A stretch of 64,000 nt of DNA from Symsagittifera roscoffensis (taxonomy: Eukaryota; Xenacoelomorpha; Acoela; Convolutidae): NCBI RefSeq assembly GCF_963678635.1, contig NC_087066.1, forward strand, positions 33,051,301-33,115,300, given 5' to 3'. Positions 46,245 to 56,155 of this stretch are shown here, piece after piece. Every line of letters begins with the position of its first letter. The first letter of the stretch is position 1. The notes under the pieces were generated by a model that was not told where the DNA came from, did no database searches, and saw only the letters and a list, made by a program, of their open reading frames with translations. The position numbers and the translations under genes were made by a program.

Positions 46245-46742
46245 TTAATCAAAGAGCTGTCGAGCAGCAGAAGAGTTCTGGAGGTTCTCTATAGAACGCA
46301 GAGCTGGACGAGGTTCCATTGCTGGTGGTTGTTGTGGAACTGGAGGCGTCATTGTTTCTGAGAATCCCTCATCTTCATCTATTGTGATGGGGTTTTCGAC
46401 TGATCTTTCCTCCTCCCAAGGAAAAAGGAAGTCGTCGACTGGTTGAGCCACAAATCTTGAGTCCGGAATCTCGGTATAGTTCATTCCCACATGATCAGAA
46501 ACTTCCCCCATCATTTGCATTGTTCCAAGTTGGTTCTCTGTGATGGAAACTTGCATCATATGATGTTTGTTGAAATCCCTTCGCATCACTTCCACCATGT
46601 ACCAGCCTTGGATTGGGATATCCATTCGTGCCAGAAAAACTCCAGAGACTGTTTCTCGCACTTGAATTTGTACTAGATCAGGCGAAAATTCTACAGAGTA
46701 CATGAGGTTGCTGTTTTGCACTGAGAAGATCATTTTGAGCAA
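46245..46742 (-). CDS. Unrecognised 165-residue Polinton protein with disordered acidic/Pro-rich tail
   Basis: Complete frame. Residues 1-95 look globular (SVEFSPDLVQIQVRETV, IPIQGWYMVEVMRRDF). Residues 96-165 are acidic and Pro-rich (TIDEDEGFSE, PPVPQQPPAMEPRPAL), likely disordered. Such a two-part plan occurs in many viral scaffold, capsid-associated and transcription-regulating proteins, but no family match is claimed. Five CCAAT boxes lie 180-355 bases upstream on the same promoter side. Confidence 0.6.
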   Translation of the reverse strand: MLKMIFSVQNSNLMYSVEFSPDLVQIQVRETVSGVFLARMDIPIQGWYMVEVMRRDFNKHHMMQVSITENQLGTMQMMGEVSDHVGMNYTEIPDSRFVAQPVDDFLFPWEEERSVENPITIDEDEGFSETMTPPVPQQPPAMEPRPALRSIENLQNSSAARQLFD

Positions 46743-46919
46743 TAAATTGAGTACAAGAGTAAAAATAAGAAAGAACTGAGAGGAGGGGGAACCTTACAAA
46801 AAATGAGTTGAAATTAGGATGTTTAGAGCTGAGAGAGGAGGTAGTGGACGGTGGTTTAGTTGAAAATAAAATGATTTTTAGTAAGGAGTGAGGGGTATCT
46901 TCAACTGGAATGTGTGGTT

Positions 46920-47100
46920 TTAACCAATCAAAATGGATTTTCCTTATTTGGATTGTAGTCGTGTCCAATCAGATTTTAATTTATTTTATGGAATTCTTAT
47001 AGAAAACTCGTGTCCAATTGGAAACAAAGCTCCATTTTACACATTGTCGTTTCCAATCACAAAAATGTTCATTTTTGTTCAAGTTGTCGTATCCAATCAG
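46920..47100 (-). promoter_or_regulatory. Array of five CCAAT boxes upstream of the 46,742 ORF
   Basis: CCAAT at 46,924, 46,965, 47,014, 47,053 and 47,093, within degenerate ~40-base units sharing GTCGTGTCCAATCAG-like words. All are in the same orientation. They are distinct from the 54-base repeat at 42,661, but share the core motif. Confidence 0.5.
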
Positions 47101-47274
47101 AGGATCCTTTTACTTACTCCAAGTAAGTAAAAATATACACAAAAGCAATCGCAAAAATAAATGACCAAAAGTTGTTTGCTGTAAAAATAAGAAATATTGC
47201 CGATATAAGTAACAAAAGAAGAAAAATTAATAAAAGTAGCATCTCTGCAAGTCTTCTCCTCAAGTTAACTGAAT

Positions 47275-47788
47275 TTATTGTATATAATCGATGAGAAATT
47301 GCTGATTTTTCAGCAGATATTCAAGTTCTTTAATTTTGATGTAGATTTGAGATGATAACTCAAAGTTGATGAATTTTTCAAAGCAAATCTCTGGAAATCT
47401 GATACCAAAACTGATCATGCAAGATTTTGAATTTTGAAAGTCCTTAACAAAATGGAGGAGTAAAGAACTTTGCTGGGGAGTTTTAACAAATTTGGGAGTT
47501 GGATATGGAATAAAAAGAGTCTTTGAAATATTATCATACGATTTTTTTATCAACTTCAAATTTTCTAAAATAAATAAAATTTCTTTTCTAGTCACATGTA
47601 ACTTTGATACGCAATATGTGTTTATAGCTTTGATACGCAATATGTGAATCAAAAGTAAACTCTTTGATTGAGTAAGTTTCTCTAAAGAGACCTTTACTTA
47701 GTCGGAGAACTCTATTTTGGACAACATTAACGTCCAAAAAATTGTGAAAAATGTATGAATCTACATCTATTTCATCAAAGGAAATCAT
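47275..47788 (-). pseudogene. Unrecognised Polinton protein frame-shifted by a 26-base duplication
   Basis: Two overlapping minus-strand frames: 47,788-47,588 (66 residues) and 47,652-47,275 (125 residues). CTTTGATACGCAATATGTG is present twice at 47,602 and 47,628, a 26-base tandem duplication that is not a multiple of three and lies exactly where one frame gives way to the other. So a single protein of about 160-170 residues was probably encoded before. It is divergent to polB and shares with it the regulatory region holding the CRE array. Family not recognised. Confidence 0.5.
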
Positions 47789-47950
47789 ACGGAATATTTT
47801 CTTTTTTCTTGTAGAGTAATTCGAGGAAGTTCAAATGCTTTTTGATTGACATTCTTCAAAAATGAATATTTTGGATCCAAAGTTATGTCTAGGAACTGCT
47901 TAGTTCTGATTGGTTGAAAATTTTTCTGGAAAATTCTAGAACTTTCAAAC

Positions 47951-48175
47951 GAATGACGTCATTACCATAAAAGGAAAATTGCGTGGGTGTTGACGTCATT
48001 TCTATTTATAGAATGACGTCATTATCATAAAAGGAACATTGCGTAGGTGGTGACGTCACTTTTATTCAAAGAATGACGTCATTACCATAAAAGGAAAATT
48101 GCGTAGGTGGTGACGTCACTTCTATTCAAAGGTTGACGTCATTACCGTAAAAGGATAATTGCGTAGGCGTCACTG
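47951..48175 (+). promoter_or_regulatory. 60-base repeat array with seven perfect TGACGTCA (CRE) sites
   Basis: Four tandem units of exactly 60 bases, each with two TGACGTCA palindromes flanking CATAAAAGGA and GCGTAGG; the fourth unit keeps one full site. Perfect sites start at 47,954, 47,991, 48,014, 48,051, 48,074, 48,111 and 48,134. TGACGTCA is the consensus of CREB/ATF bZIP factors. The array lies 190-410 bases upstream of the polymerase ATG and ends next to a TATA box. Confidence 0.75.
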
Positions 48176-48179
48176 TTAG

Positions 48180-48187
48180 TATAAATA
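48180..48187 (+). promoter_or_regulatory. TATA box of the polymerase gene
   Basis: TATAAATA directly downstream of the CRE array and 173 bases before the ATG at 48,361. A CCAAT box follows at 48,225. Confidence 0.55.
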
Positions 48188-48360
48188 CGCTTATTTTATT
48201 GGGTTAAATCATTCATGTTGTTTGCCAATCAGAAACAGTCAATTGAATTTTACTTCAAATTTTACATTTCGTTACTTCACGAAAAGTAAGTATTTTTATT
48301 CGATTGGTACTTTAAGTTTTTAAATTTGGAACATTTCAAAAGTCCCAATTTTTTTAGATA

Positions 48361-51300
48361 ATGCCTGCCCTTAACCGAAACGAGAAAGTTAAGCGTGGAG
48401 ACTGTGGAAATATGTATATTCGTCAAAACACAGCTCGACACCGGAAAAATTGTTCTAAAGGAGTTATTTCTTGCCCTGATTGTAAGTATTTTACTTATGA
48501 TCAACAAGAAATGAGCTATCATATGGCTAAGAAGCATGCTCAACCAAGTTCGAAGCAGTCGACGGTTTGTTCTTCTTGTGAAAAAGAGTTCCCAAGTTAC
48601 TACTCTCTCCATCAACATCGGAGAAAGGAACATGGAGCAAAACAACGGAAACCCAGTGATACGGTGGCCGACTTGAACAAGATTGTGGAGGAAGAAGGGG
48701 AAGATAGTGAAAAACTAAAGAAGGAACTTAGTGCTTGTCAACATTTTCTGGTGGATACGGAGATGGAAAATGGGAGACATAAGGTATTTAACTTCCAAAT
48801 GTCCAAGTTAGATACTAAAATCATTAACGAGAAACTTGAAGAAGTCTTCAACAAGCTCGATTCTGCAACCAAAATCAACTTTGCTCTGGGTTTTGTTCTT
48901 CGAAATAATGAGACTGGTGAATATCGTTATTTCTACGCCCATGAAAACAATACTCTGTTTGAAAAATCCCACTTACTTTGTACGAAAGCGAATTTGATAA
49001 CAATCCAAGGAAAAGTAGAAAAATTTGATATTGTGGAGCAATGTACCCAAGAACGTCAAAACACAAAATGGAGATTCAAGTTAATTACTAACGTCACAAT
49101 TTTCGCTGCTTTGCTGAAAAACATCCCCATGGGATGTCCGGACTCTGTCTTACCCGAACCTTTATTACGACATACGCAAGTGAATTGTCTTTTATCTAAC
49201 AAAGACAAGGAACCTTACAAAGATGATCATTTGTGTCTTTTCCGCGCATTGGCCATGTACATGAACGGACATAATGATCTCGACTCTCACACTTCTAGAT
49301 ACTTTACAGATTTTATATCAAAATCTGGTTATGATCCTAAAAGTTTTCGTGGAGTTTCTGTAGAAGACTTACCTGTTGTCGAGGAAATTGTGCAAAGAAA
49401 CATTTTTATATACGATTTCGATATCCAAGATGGAGAACATGTAGGAGAACTAGCTCGACGAAGTATCGGAAGATTCGATGAAACAGTTAAGCTACTGAGA
49501 TTTAACAATCATATCATTCATACAAATGATATTGATTCTTTCTTCAAGTGTTTCCGGTGTCCTAGTTGTGACACTTTTTTAATAAATCCGACAATTTTAA
49601 CAAACATCTTTTGAGATGCAAGGACCGAGTGAAACATATATACCCAAAGAACGTCTATGAGCTTCGCGAAACCTTGTTTGAAAAGCTAGAAGGATTCAAT
49701 CTTCCAGTTTCTGAAGATAAAAAACTTTTTAATAACCTAGCAATTTTCGATTTTGAATCGATTTGTGTTCCTACAGAGGAACTAAAAGAGACGCAGACTA
49801 CTACCTGGATTGGAAAACATGTCCCCATTTCAGTCGCTATATTATCAAATCTGATTGATGAACCCATCTTTTTGTACAACAAGGATCCACAGAACTTGAT
49901 TATTGATTTTGTAAGCAAACTCGAGCTGTTGGCTGAGAAAAGTAAGCTGGAGATGAGAACAAAATTTCAAGATATTGAAGTAGCTGTCAATGAAAGAATG
50001 AAGAATATCTTTGATCAGCTAAACGAACGTGGTAAAAATTATTCAAGTAACAAATTCGAGTACGAAGACGAATGCATTGAAGATTCGGAAGGAGCCGATA
50101 TGTCAACACAATTTTTGCGAATTCAGAAAAATCAACTAATCGGTTTGAAACAACATCTGGAGAGATATATAAATACTTTACCTGTTTTTGGATTCAACAG
50201 TGGTAGATATGACTTAAATTTGATCAAGAACTACTTAAGCGCTTATTTGATTCGCGATAAAGAGCAAGAACCATCCGTTATCAAAAAAGCAAATGATTTT
50301 ATATCTTTCAAGTTTGTAGATGTACAATTTCTTGACATTATGAAGTTTCTGGGTGGAGCAACAACTCTGGACTCATTTCTCAAAGCTTATAAAGCTAGTG
50401 AAACAAAAGGATTCTTTCCCTATGAGTGGTTTGACAACCCTAACAAACTTGATTTTCCAGGACTGCCCCCATATGAAGCATTTTTCAGTAAACTTGAAAA
50501 CAACAATCCTCTAGACAAAGACTTTACTGATTATGAAAAACTGAGGAAGAGTGGACTTGATGAACAGCAAGCGCTGAAAAAGCTTCAAATCAAGACTGTA
50601 CCCCCATCTGGTCTAGATAATTACAGTTACTTACAACAAACTTGGCAGAAAAACGGAATGACTGTGTTCAAAGACTTTTTGCAGTGGTACAACAACAAAG
50701 ATGTAGTTCCAACCCTGGAAGCAATGCAAAAAATGATTCAATTTTATCATAACAAAGGGATAGATATGTTGAAACTTGGATGTACACTTCCAAATCTAGC
50801 AAACATATGTCTACACAAATCTACAAATTACAAGTTTTATCCATTTTGCGAAAGTGATAAAGATTTGTGTGAAAAAATACGAGAAGACATGACCGGTGGG
50901 CCTTCGATTGTGTTCACTCGAAAAGCTGTAGTTGATAAAACATACATCAGAAATTCATCAAATGTTTGTAAATCAATCGTTGGAATTGATGCAAGCCAGC
51001 TTTACCCCTATTCAATGTGTCAAGATATGCCAACAGGACTGTATACGAGATGGGAGTTTGACACTGATATGCAAAAATTCAAGGCTAGACATAATCGAAC
51101 TCGCAACTTTGAGAATATGGTCATGTCTTTCTATCAAGAATCAAGACCAGAATGTAAAATTGAGAGCTTTTTTACATCTGGAAAACAGAAGAAAATTGAC
51201 TGTTTTAATGTGGACGCTTATTGTGATCACTGTAAAACAGTATTCGAAGCAATGGGTTGTTATTACCACTTCTGTTCCTGTCAAGAAGCTCGTCCCTCCT

Positions 51301-52715
51301 TAACAGAACAGGATATCGAGCGAGGAAACAAGAAGAGAGAAATGGATGATATGCGACGAGAATACATTCAAGAGAAAGGATACAAAGTTGAAGAAATGTG
51401 GGAGTGTGAGTGGTGGCAAAATTTCAAAACCAATGACAAGATCAAAAATCATGTTTGAACCCACTTTCCCTACAAAAGACCCCTTTCTACAGACTCTCTT
51501 CTAGCAAAGATAAAAGATGGATCTCTTTTTGGTTACGTTCAGTGTGACTTAGTTGTTCCAGATGAACTGAAATCGAAATTTGCGAATTTTCCTCCAATTT
51601 TCAAAAATACTGAGGTCGGAAGAGATGATAATGGAGATTACATGAAAAACTATGCGATCGAGAACGAAATGTTAAAGCATCCTCAGAGAATGCTGATATC
51701 TAGTTTCAAGCTGGAAAATGGAACAGTTATAACTCCTCTCTTCAACTTTTATATGGAACTTGGATTACAGTGCACCAAAATTTACCGATTTGTTCAATAC
51801 TCTCCTCGGAAGTGTTTCAATAATTTCGTTCAATCGGTGGTTGATGCAAGAAGAGAAGGAGATGAAAACCCTTTGTCAGGAGTTGTAGCAGAAACAATGA
51901 AGCTCTTGGGCAATTCCTCCTATGGATATCAGATCATGGATAGATCGAGACATACAATCACAAAATATCTCAACGATGAAAAAACTCATAAGGCAATTAA
52001 TGAACCACTGTTTAAGAGACTTAACACAGTTGAGAAGGACTTATATGAGGTGGAGTTATTGAAGTTAACCATTGAGCACAGAGAACCCATCATTGTTGGT
52101 TTTTTCATACTTCAGTATGCAAAACTGAGAATGTTGGAACTCTACTATAACTTCTTTGACAAGTTCTGTGATGTGAAAAAATTTGAAGAGTTGGAGATGG
52201 ATACAGACTCTTTTTACTTGGCACTTGCAGAAGAAAATTTGTACGATTGCATCCAACCAGATAAGAGAGCTGCTTGGGAAAAAATGAGGGAGAGTGATTG
52301 CAGAAATTCCTTCAAGGCGGATGCAAAATCTAATTTCTTTCCTCGAATGTGTTGTAGTATCCATAAGAAACATGATAAGCGGGAGCCGGGACTTTTCAAA
52401 GAAGAATTTAGGTGCACAGAAAAGCTCTGTTTATGTAGTAAGACATATTGCTGCTATGACAACAAGTCAGACAAATTCAAATTTAGCAGCAAAGGATTGA
52501 ATAAGCGGGTTCTAGAAGACTCTGGAGATGGACCTTTAGCAAAGTATAGAAGAGTACTCGATGAAGTTATCAACTTAAAATCTACTAATAGAGAATTCAG
52601 AACTATAAATCAAATGGTTGCTACATATGAAGAGACAAAGAAAGGACTAAGTTATTTTTATCCTAAAAGACAAGTGCAAGATAATGTAATTCATACAAAA
52701 CCATTGGACTTATAG
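48361..52715 (+). pseudogene. polB: Protein-primed family B DNA polymerase (Polinton polB), broken
   Basis: Copies the element using a protein primer. Part 1 (48,361-49,614): N-terminal Cys/His fingers, then at residues 286-294 YKDDHLCLF and a His-containing segment near 384, resembling an OTU-type Cys protease-like domain. Part 2 (49,611-51,458): FDFES (ExoI, 49,747), FNSGRYD (ExoII, 50,193), GIDASQLYP (motif A, 50,982). Part 3, same frame, to 52,715: KLLGNSSYG (motif B, 51,900) and DTDS (motif C, 52,200). Parts 1 and 2 are separated by a -1 shift at T TTT TTA (49,570 region), parts 2 and 3 by a TGA at 51,456. All catalytic Asp residues are kept, so inactivation is recent or the -1 shift is programmed. 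Confidence 0.9.
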
Positions 52716-52771
52716 GAATTCTTCTGATGTATTAAATTATATAAGATGTCATATTATTATGGTTTCATGAT

Positions 52772-52777
52772 AATAAA
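52772..52777 (+). terminator. Polyadenylation signal AATAAA after polB
   Basis: AATAAA 57 bases after the polB stop codon, the only canonical hexamer in the short interval before the right inverted repeat. Confidence 0.45.
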
Positions 52778-52884
52778 ATGTAAATTATGACAGTAAGTTT
52801 ACTATACGATGCAGTGATTTATATACTTTCTTTGTAATTTAATTTTTTTCTCTCAAAAAATTCGATTTTTTTCAATGTCTCTGT

Positions 52885-53358
52885 AGGTTCAGAATAGATT
52901 CAGATAGGTAGAAAGTAAAAGTATCTAATAAATTTTTATTAGATCAAATTAAACAAAATCTTATCGTGTTTTGAATTTTTTCGAAAAAAATTTTTTGATA
53001 AAAATTCCAAGTTTTTGCACAAAAACTCTTACCATTGACTTACCATGCACCAAAAAACTAATTACATAACCTTTATTCTACAATCTACACGTAATTAATA
53101 ATTAACTGTTCCCAATTAGATAACGCGCGCCAAAAAATTTTGCGAAAAAAATGAACAAAAAATTTTCGTTTTTCTTTCTCTTACCATCACACTGAAACCT
53201 TACAATCGGTATTCCCTATCTTAATACATTGTAGACTCTATACCCAATCTTAATACATAGCCTGCAGACCGGATGCTCTATTCCCTATCTTAATAAATGT
53301 GGGTCTGCAGGGACCCCCCCCCCCCCCCCCCCCCAATTCAGCTCCAACATCTACTACT
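52885..53358. repeat. Right terminal inverted repeat of the younger Polinton
   Basis: Reverse complement of the left repeat, with the hairpin stem 53,261-53,270 / 53,302-53,311, and a C-run of about 22 bases (53,313-53,334) longer than the G-run on the left. The words ATTCCCTATCTTAATACAT recur three times. Confidence 0.85.
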
Positions 53359-55240
53359 CTCGAGAATGAAGATTTCACTCCATACGAAGCCTTTTTTAGT
53401 AAACTGAGAAACAACAACACCCTTGATAAAGACTCCAAAGACTGTCAGAACTTGAGATCAAGTAGACTTGATGAGCAACCAGCCTTGAAGAAACTTCAAT
53501 TCAAGACAGTATCAGCAGCTGGATGAGATAATTACAAATAATTACAGGAGATTTGGCAGAAACATGGAATGACTTTATTTAAAGATTTTTTTCAGTGGTA
53601 GAACAACAGAAATGTTGTTCCAACAACCATTGAAGCAATGCAAAAAATGGTTCAATTTTATCATAAAAAACTGATATCTTAAAGTTGGATGTACTCTTCC
53701 AAACCTGGCAAATATCTGTCTGCACCAATCAACTAACGAAAAATTCTACCCATTTTCAGAAAATGATACAGATTTGTGCGAGAAAATTAGAGAGAACATG
53801 ACAGGTGGACCATCAATTGTTAGTATTCGAAAAGTGGACGAAACTTTAATCAGAGATTAATCAAATATCTGCAAATCAACCGTTGGAATTGATGCGAGCC
53901 AGCTTTCTCCCTATTCAAATGTCAAGATAAGCCAACAGGATTGTACACAAGATGGGAGTTTGTTTCCGATATGCAAAAACTTAAAACTAGACATAAGATA
54001 TCCCGCAAATTTGAGAACATGGTAATGTCTTTTCACCAAGAAACAAGACCAGAATGCAGAATTGAGACCTTCCACTCATATGGATATCAAAAGAAAATTG
54101 TTTTTTTTTTCAATGTAGATGGATATTGCGATCATTGCAAAACAGAGTTTGAAGGGATGGGATGCTATTACCAATTCTGTCCTTGCCAAGAAATTCGCTC
54201 ATCAATTGGAGATGAAACTATTGGGAGAGGAAACAAAATTCAGATGATTTGACACGGGAGTGCATTTGCGAAAAAGATACGAAAATGAAGAGATGTGGGA
54301 ATGTGAGTGGTGGCTAAACTTCAAAACGAACGAAAAAATTAGGAATCACATCCGATCCAACTTTCCCCACAAAAGATCTCTCTCTACTGAATCTTTACTG
54401 GAAAAAATAAGAAATGCGTCTCTTTATGGAAATTTTCAGTGTGACTTGGTGGTTCCAGGTGAACTGAAAGCAAAATTTGCTAACTTTTCTCCAATTCTCA
54501 AGAACTCTGAAGTTGGAAGAATTGATATCGTGGAATATATACAAAATTATGCAACTGGAATTGATTTTCTTAAGCATCCCCAGCGAATGCTAATATCTGG
54601 TTTCAAACTAGAAATTGCTTCTATCATTACTCCTTTCTCCAATTTCTATTTGAAACTTGGTTTACCGTGTACAAAAGCTCGTCGCTTTTCAAAGTATTTC
54701 CCTCGAAAAAGTTTCAACAAGTTTGTTCAATCAGTTGTTGATGCTAGAAAGGTACGAGCTGAGTTGTTGCAGAGAATGAGAAACTCTTAGGTAGGAGAAA
54801 AAGGTGACTGCGAAAAGTTGAGAGAAAAAATTGCAGAGATTCATTTAGAGCAGACTCGAAAACTTTTTTTTCCACGAACATGTTGTAGCGTTCACAAAAA
54901 TACAATAAACAAAAGCCTAGACTGTTTAAAGATGAATTAAGGTGTACAGAGCTGCAATGTTTTTGTAGCAAAACCTATTGTTGCTATGACAACAAATCAG
55001 ACAAGATGAAAGTTAGCAGCTAAAGATTGAATAAAAGAGTTCTAGAGGAATCCGCCGATGGCCCTATCGGTATATTTAGCACCATGGATCATATGGTTGC
55101 TATATACGAGCAAACAAAGAAGAGATTGGGTTACATTTACCCGAAAAGACAAGTTGAGGATGACGAGATACAAACAAAACCTTTGAACTTAAAAATAAAT
55201 GATAGTGTAGCTGCATTCAATTCAGTATTGAGTAACTAAC
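53359..55240 (+). pseudogene. Older Polinton-type element: distal part of polB
   Basis: Continues the same protein that stops at 39,049: DFTPYEAFFSKLRNNN matches the region just after the interruption. Several stops and shifts follow. Motif A is GIDASQLSP (Tyr changed to Ser). Between about 54,745 and 54,790 a deletion relative to the younger copy removes roughly 400 bases including motifs B and C. At 54,355 it has an Arg codon where the younger copy has TGA. The longest clean frames are 53,941-54,252 and 54,260-54,790. Non-functional. Confidence 0.8.
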
Positions 55241-55399
55241 TGTAAGCTTGTGGTAAAATGATTATACGAAGTAGTGATTTTTATACTTCATCTTTTAAAT
55301 TTAACTTTTTTTCTTCAAAAACTTGATTTTTCTCTTGAAGTTTTGTTAGGTTTCAGTCTAGCTTTTCATAGTTTTCTCATAGTTTCAAACATATAAAAC

Positions 55400-55803
55400 A
55401 ATAATCAAAACAGCTAAATCGTAGGAGTTAGCTAGGAAACGCAAGTAATGGCAAAATTTTATCGAAACTCCCCAACTTACCATCTCAAACCTTAATACAT
55501 GGCAAAAGTGATCTTATTACATTGAATGTCTAATAATATTATGTTGAGAAATTTATACACTATCTTAAAACATGTTAAAATGGGGCGCCGAGGAATTTTT
55601 CTGAAACTTACCATGTTAGCATCACACTGAAACCTTAACGTTCCCTATCTTAATACATTAGGAAATATATTCCCTACCCTAATACATAGGAAATCTTTTC
55701 CCTATCTTAATACATAGGTTGGTGACCGGATGCTCCATTCCCTATTCTAAAACATAAGGGTCACCAACCACCCAACCCCACCTCTCCTCACTCTTCTACT
55801 ACT
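55400..55803. repeat. Right terminal repeat of the older Polinton-type element
   Basis: Ends CTTCTACTACT at 55,803, the same terminal bases as the younger element. It has the repeated word TTCCCTATCTTAATACATAGG and a hairpin (55,717-55,727 pairing with 55,759-55,769, loop 31 bases). GTTACT at 55,804-55,809 would be the target duplication, but the left end is missing so this cannot be tested. From 55,810 to 55,906 nothing is seen. Confidence 0.7.
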
Positions 55804-55906
55804 GTTACTTTAACGTCTCAATCCAAAAAGTGTTCCATGAAGAAACGGAAAATTAGTCTAATTGAATCACTTCTGTTTTCCTCTTATCCATTGTGGGGCC
55901 GTTCAG

Positions 55907-56155
55907 GTACATGCTCTCAAGATTCCGACTGCATTCATGGCTTCTGTATTCTACCGGAGGGCAGCTGCAACTGCTCAGCCGAGAGCCGATTCACTCTCGA
56001 CTCCTCAACTCAATTGTGCGAGTTGGACATTGACGAATGTGCATGTGAGTTACACGACTGTGACCTGGATAATGGTGCTTTGTGCGTGAACAACAATGGT
56101 TCATTCACTTGCGAATGTGTCAGTGGATTTAGAAAGATAAACGAATCATACTGCG
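55907..56155 (+). CDS. EGF-protein exon 2: EGF-like module and calcium-binding EGF module
   Basis: After the acceptor CCGTTCAG the frame reads GTCSQDSDCIHGFCI (EGF-like, 6 Cys pattern), then DIDECACELHDC...NGSFTCECVSGF, a calcium-binding EGF module with the D-I-D-E-C start. Ends TAC TGC G|GTTGGT, phase 1 like all exon borders in this gene; the donor is weak (GTTGGT). Such modules occur in secreted or surface proteins and mediate adhesion or signalling. Start phase fits exon 1 at 16,873. It lies 104 bases after the old Polinton end. Confidence 0.75.

Larger units (their letters stand above)
39050..53358 (+). mobile_element. Younger Polinton/Maverick-type element, 14.3 kb
   Basis: Begins AGTAGTAGATG and ends CATCTACTACT, with inverted repeats of about 460 bases, a 6-base target duplication and a protein-primed family B DNA polymerase. 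These are the defining traits of Polintons (length, AG/CT termini and duplication all fit). It sits inside the polymerase remnant of an older relative in the same orientation. Besides polB only small genes are seen: minus-strand ORFs at 42,152; 43,138; 44,196; 46,245; 47,275 and a plus-strand one at 45,086. Retroviral-type integrase, adenoviral-type protease, FtsK-like ATPase and jelly-roll capsid genes were not found. Confidence 0.85.
16976..55906 (+). other. Putative 38.9 kb first intron, filled with mobile elements
   Basis: Defined by the donor at 16,976 and the acceptor (CCGTTCAG) ending at 55,906, both phase 1. Inside are an 18 kb LTR retrotransposon, a foldback element, and two nested Polinton-type elements. 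The older Polinton ends only about 100 bases before the acceptor. The stretch 16,976-17,986 between donor and LTR is AT-rich and has no visible gene; it contains paired words CTAATCAT/ATGATTAG at 17,508 and 17,680 that may be a small inverted-repeat element. Confidence 0.45.

Noticed and set aside
47951-48175. CRISPR-like regular repeat
   Set aside because: Eukaryotic context, units are directly abutting without unique spacers; it is a promoter array.
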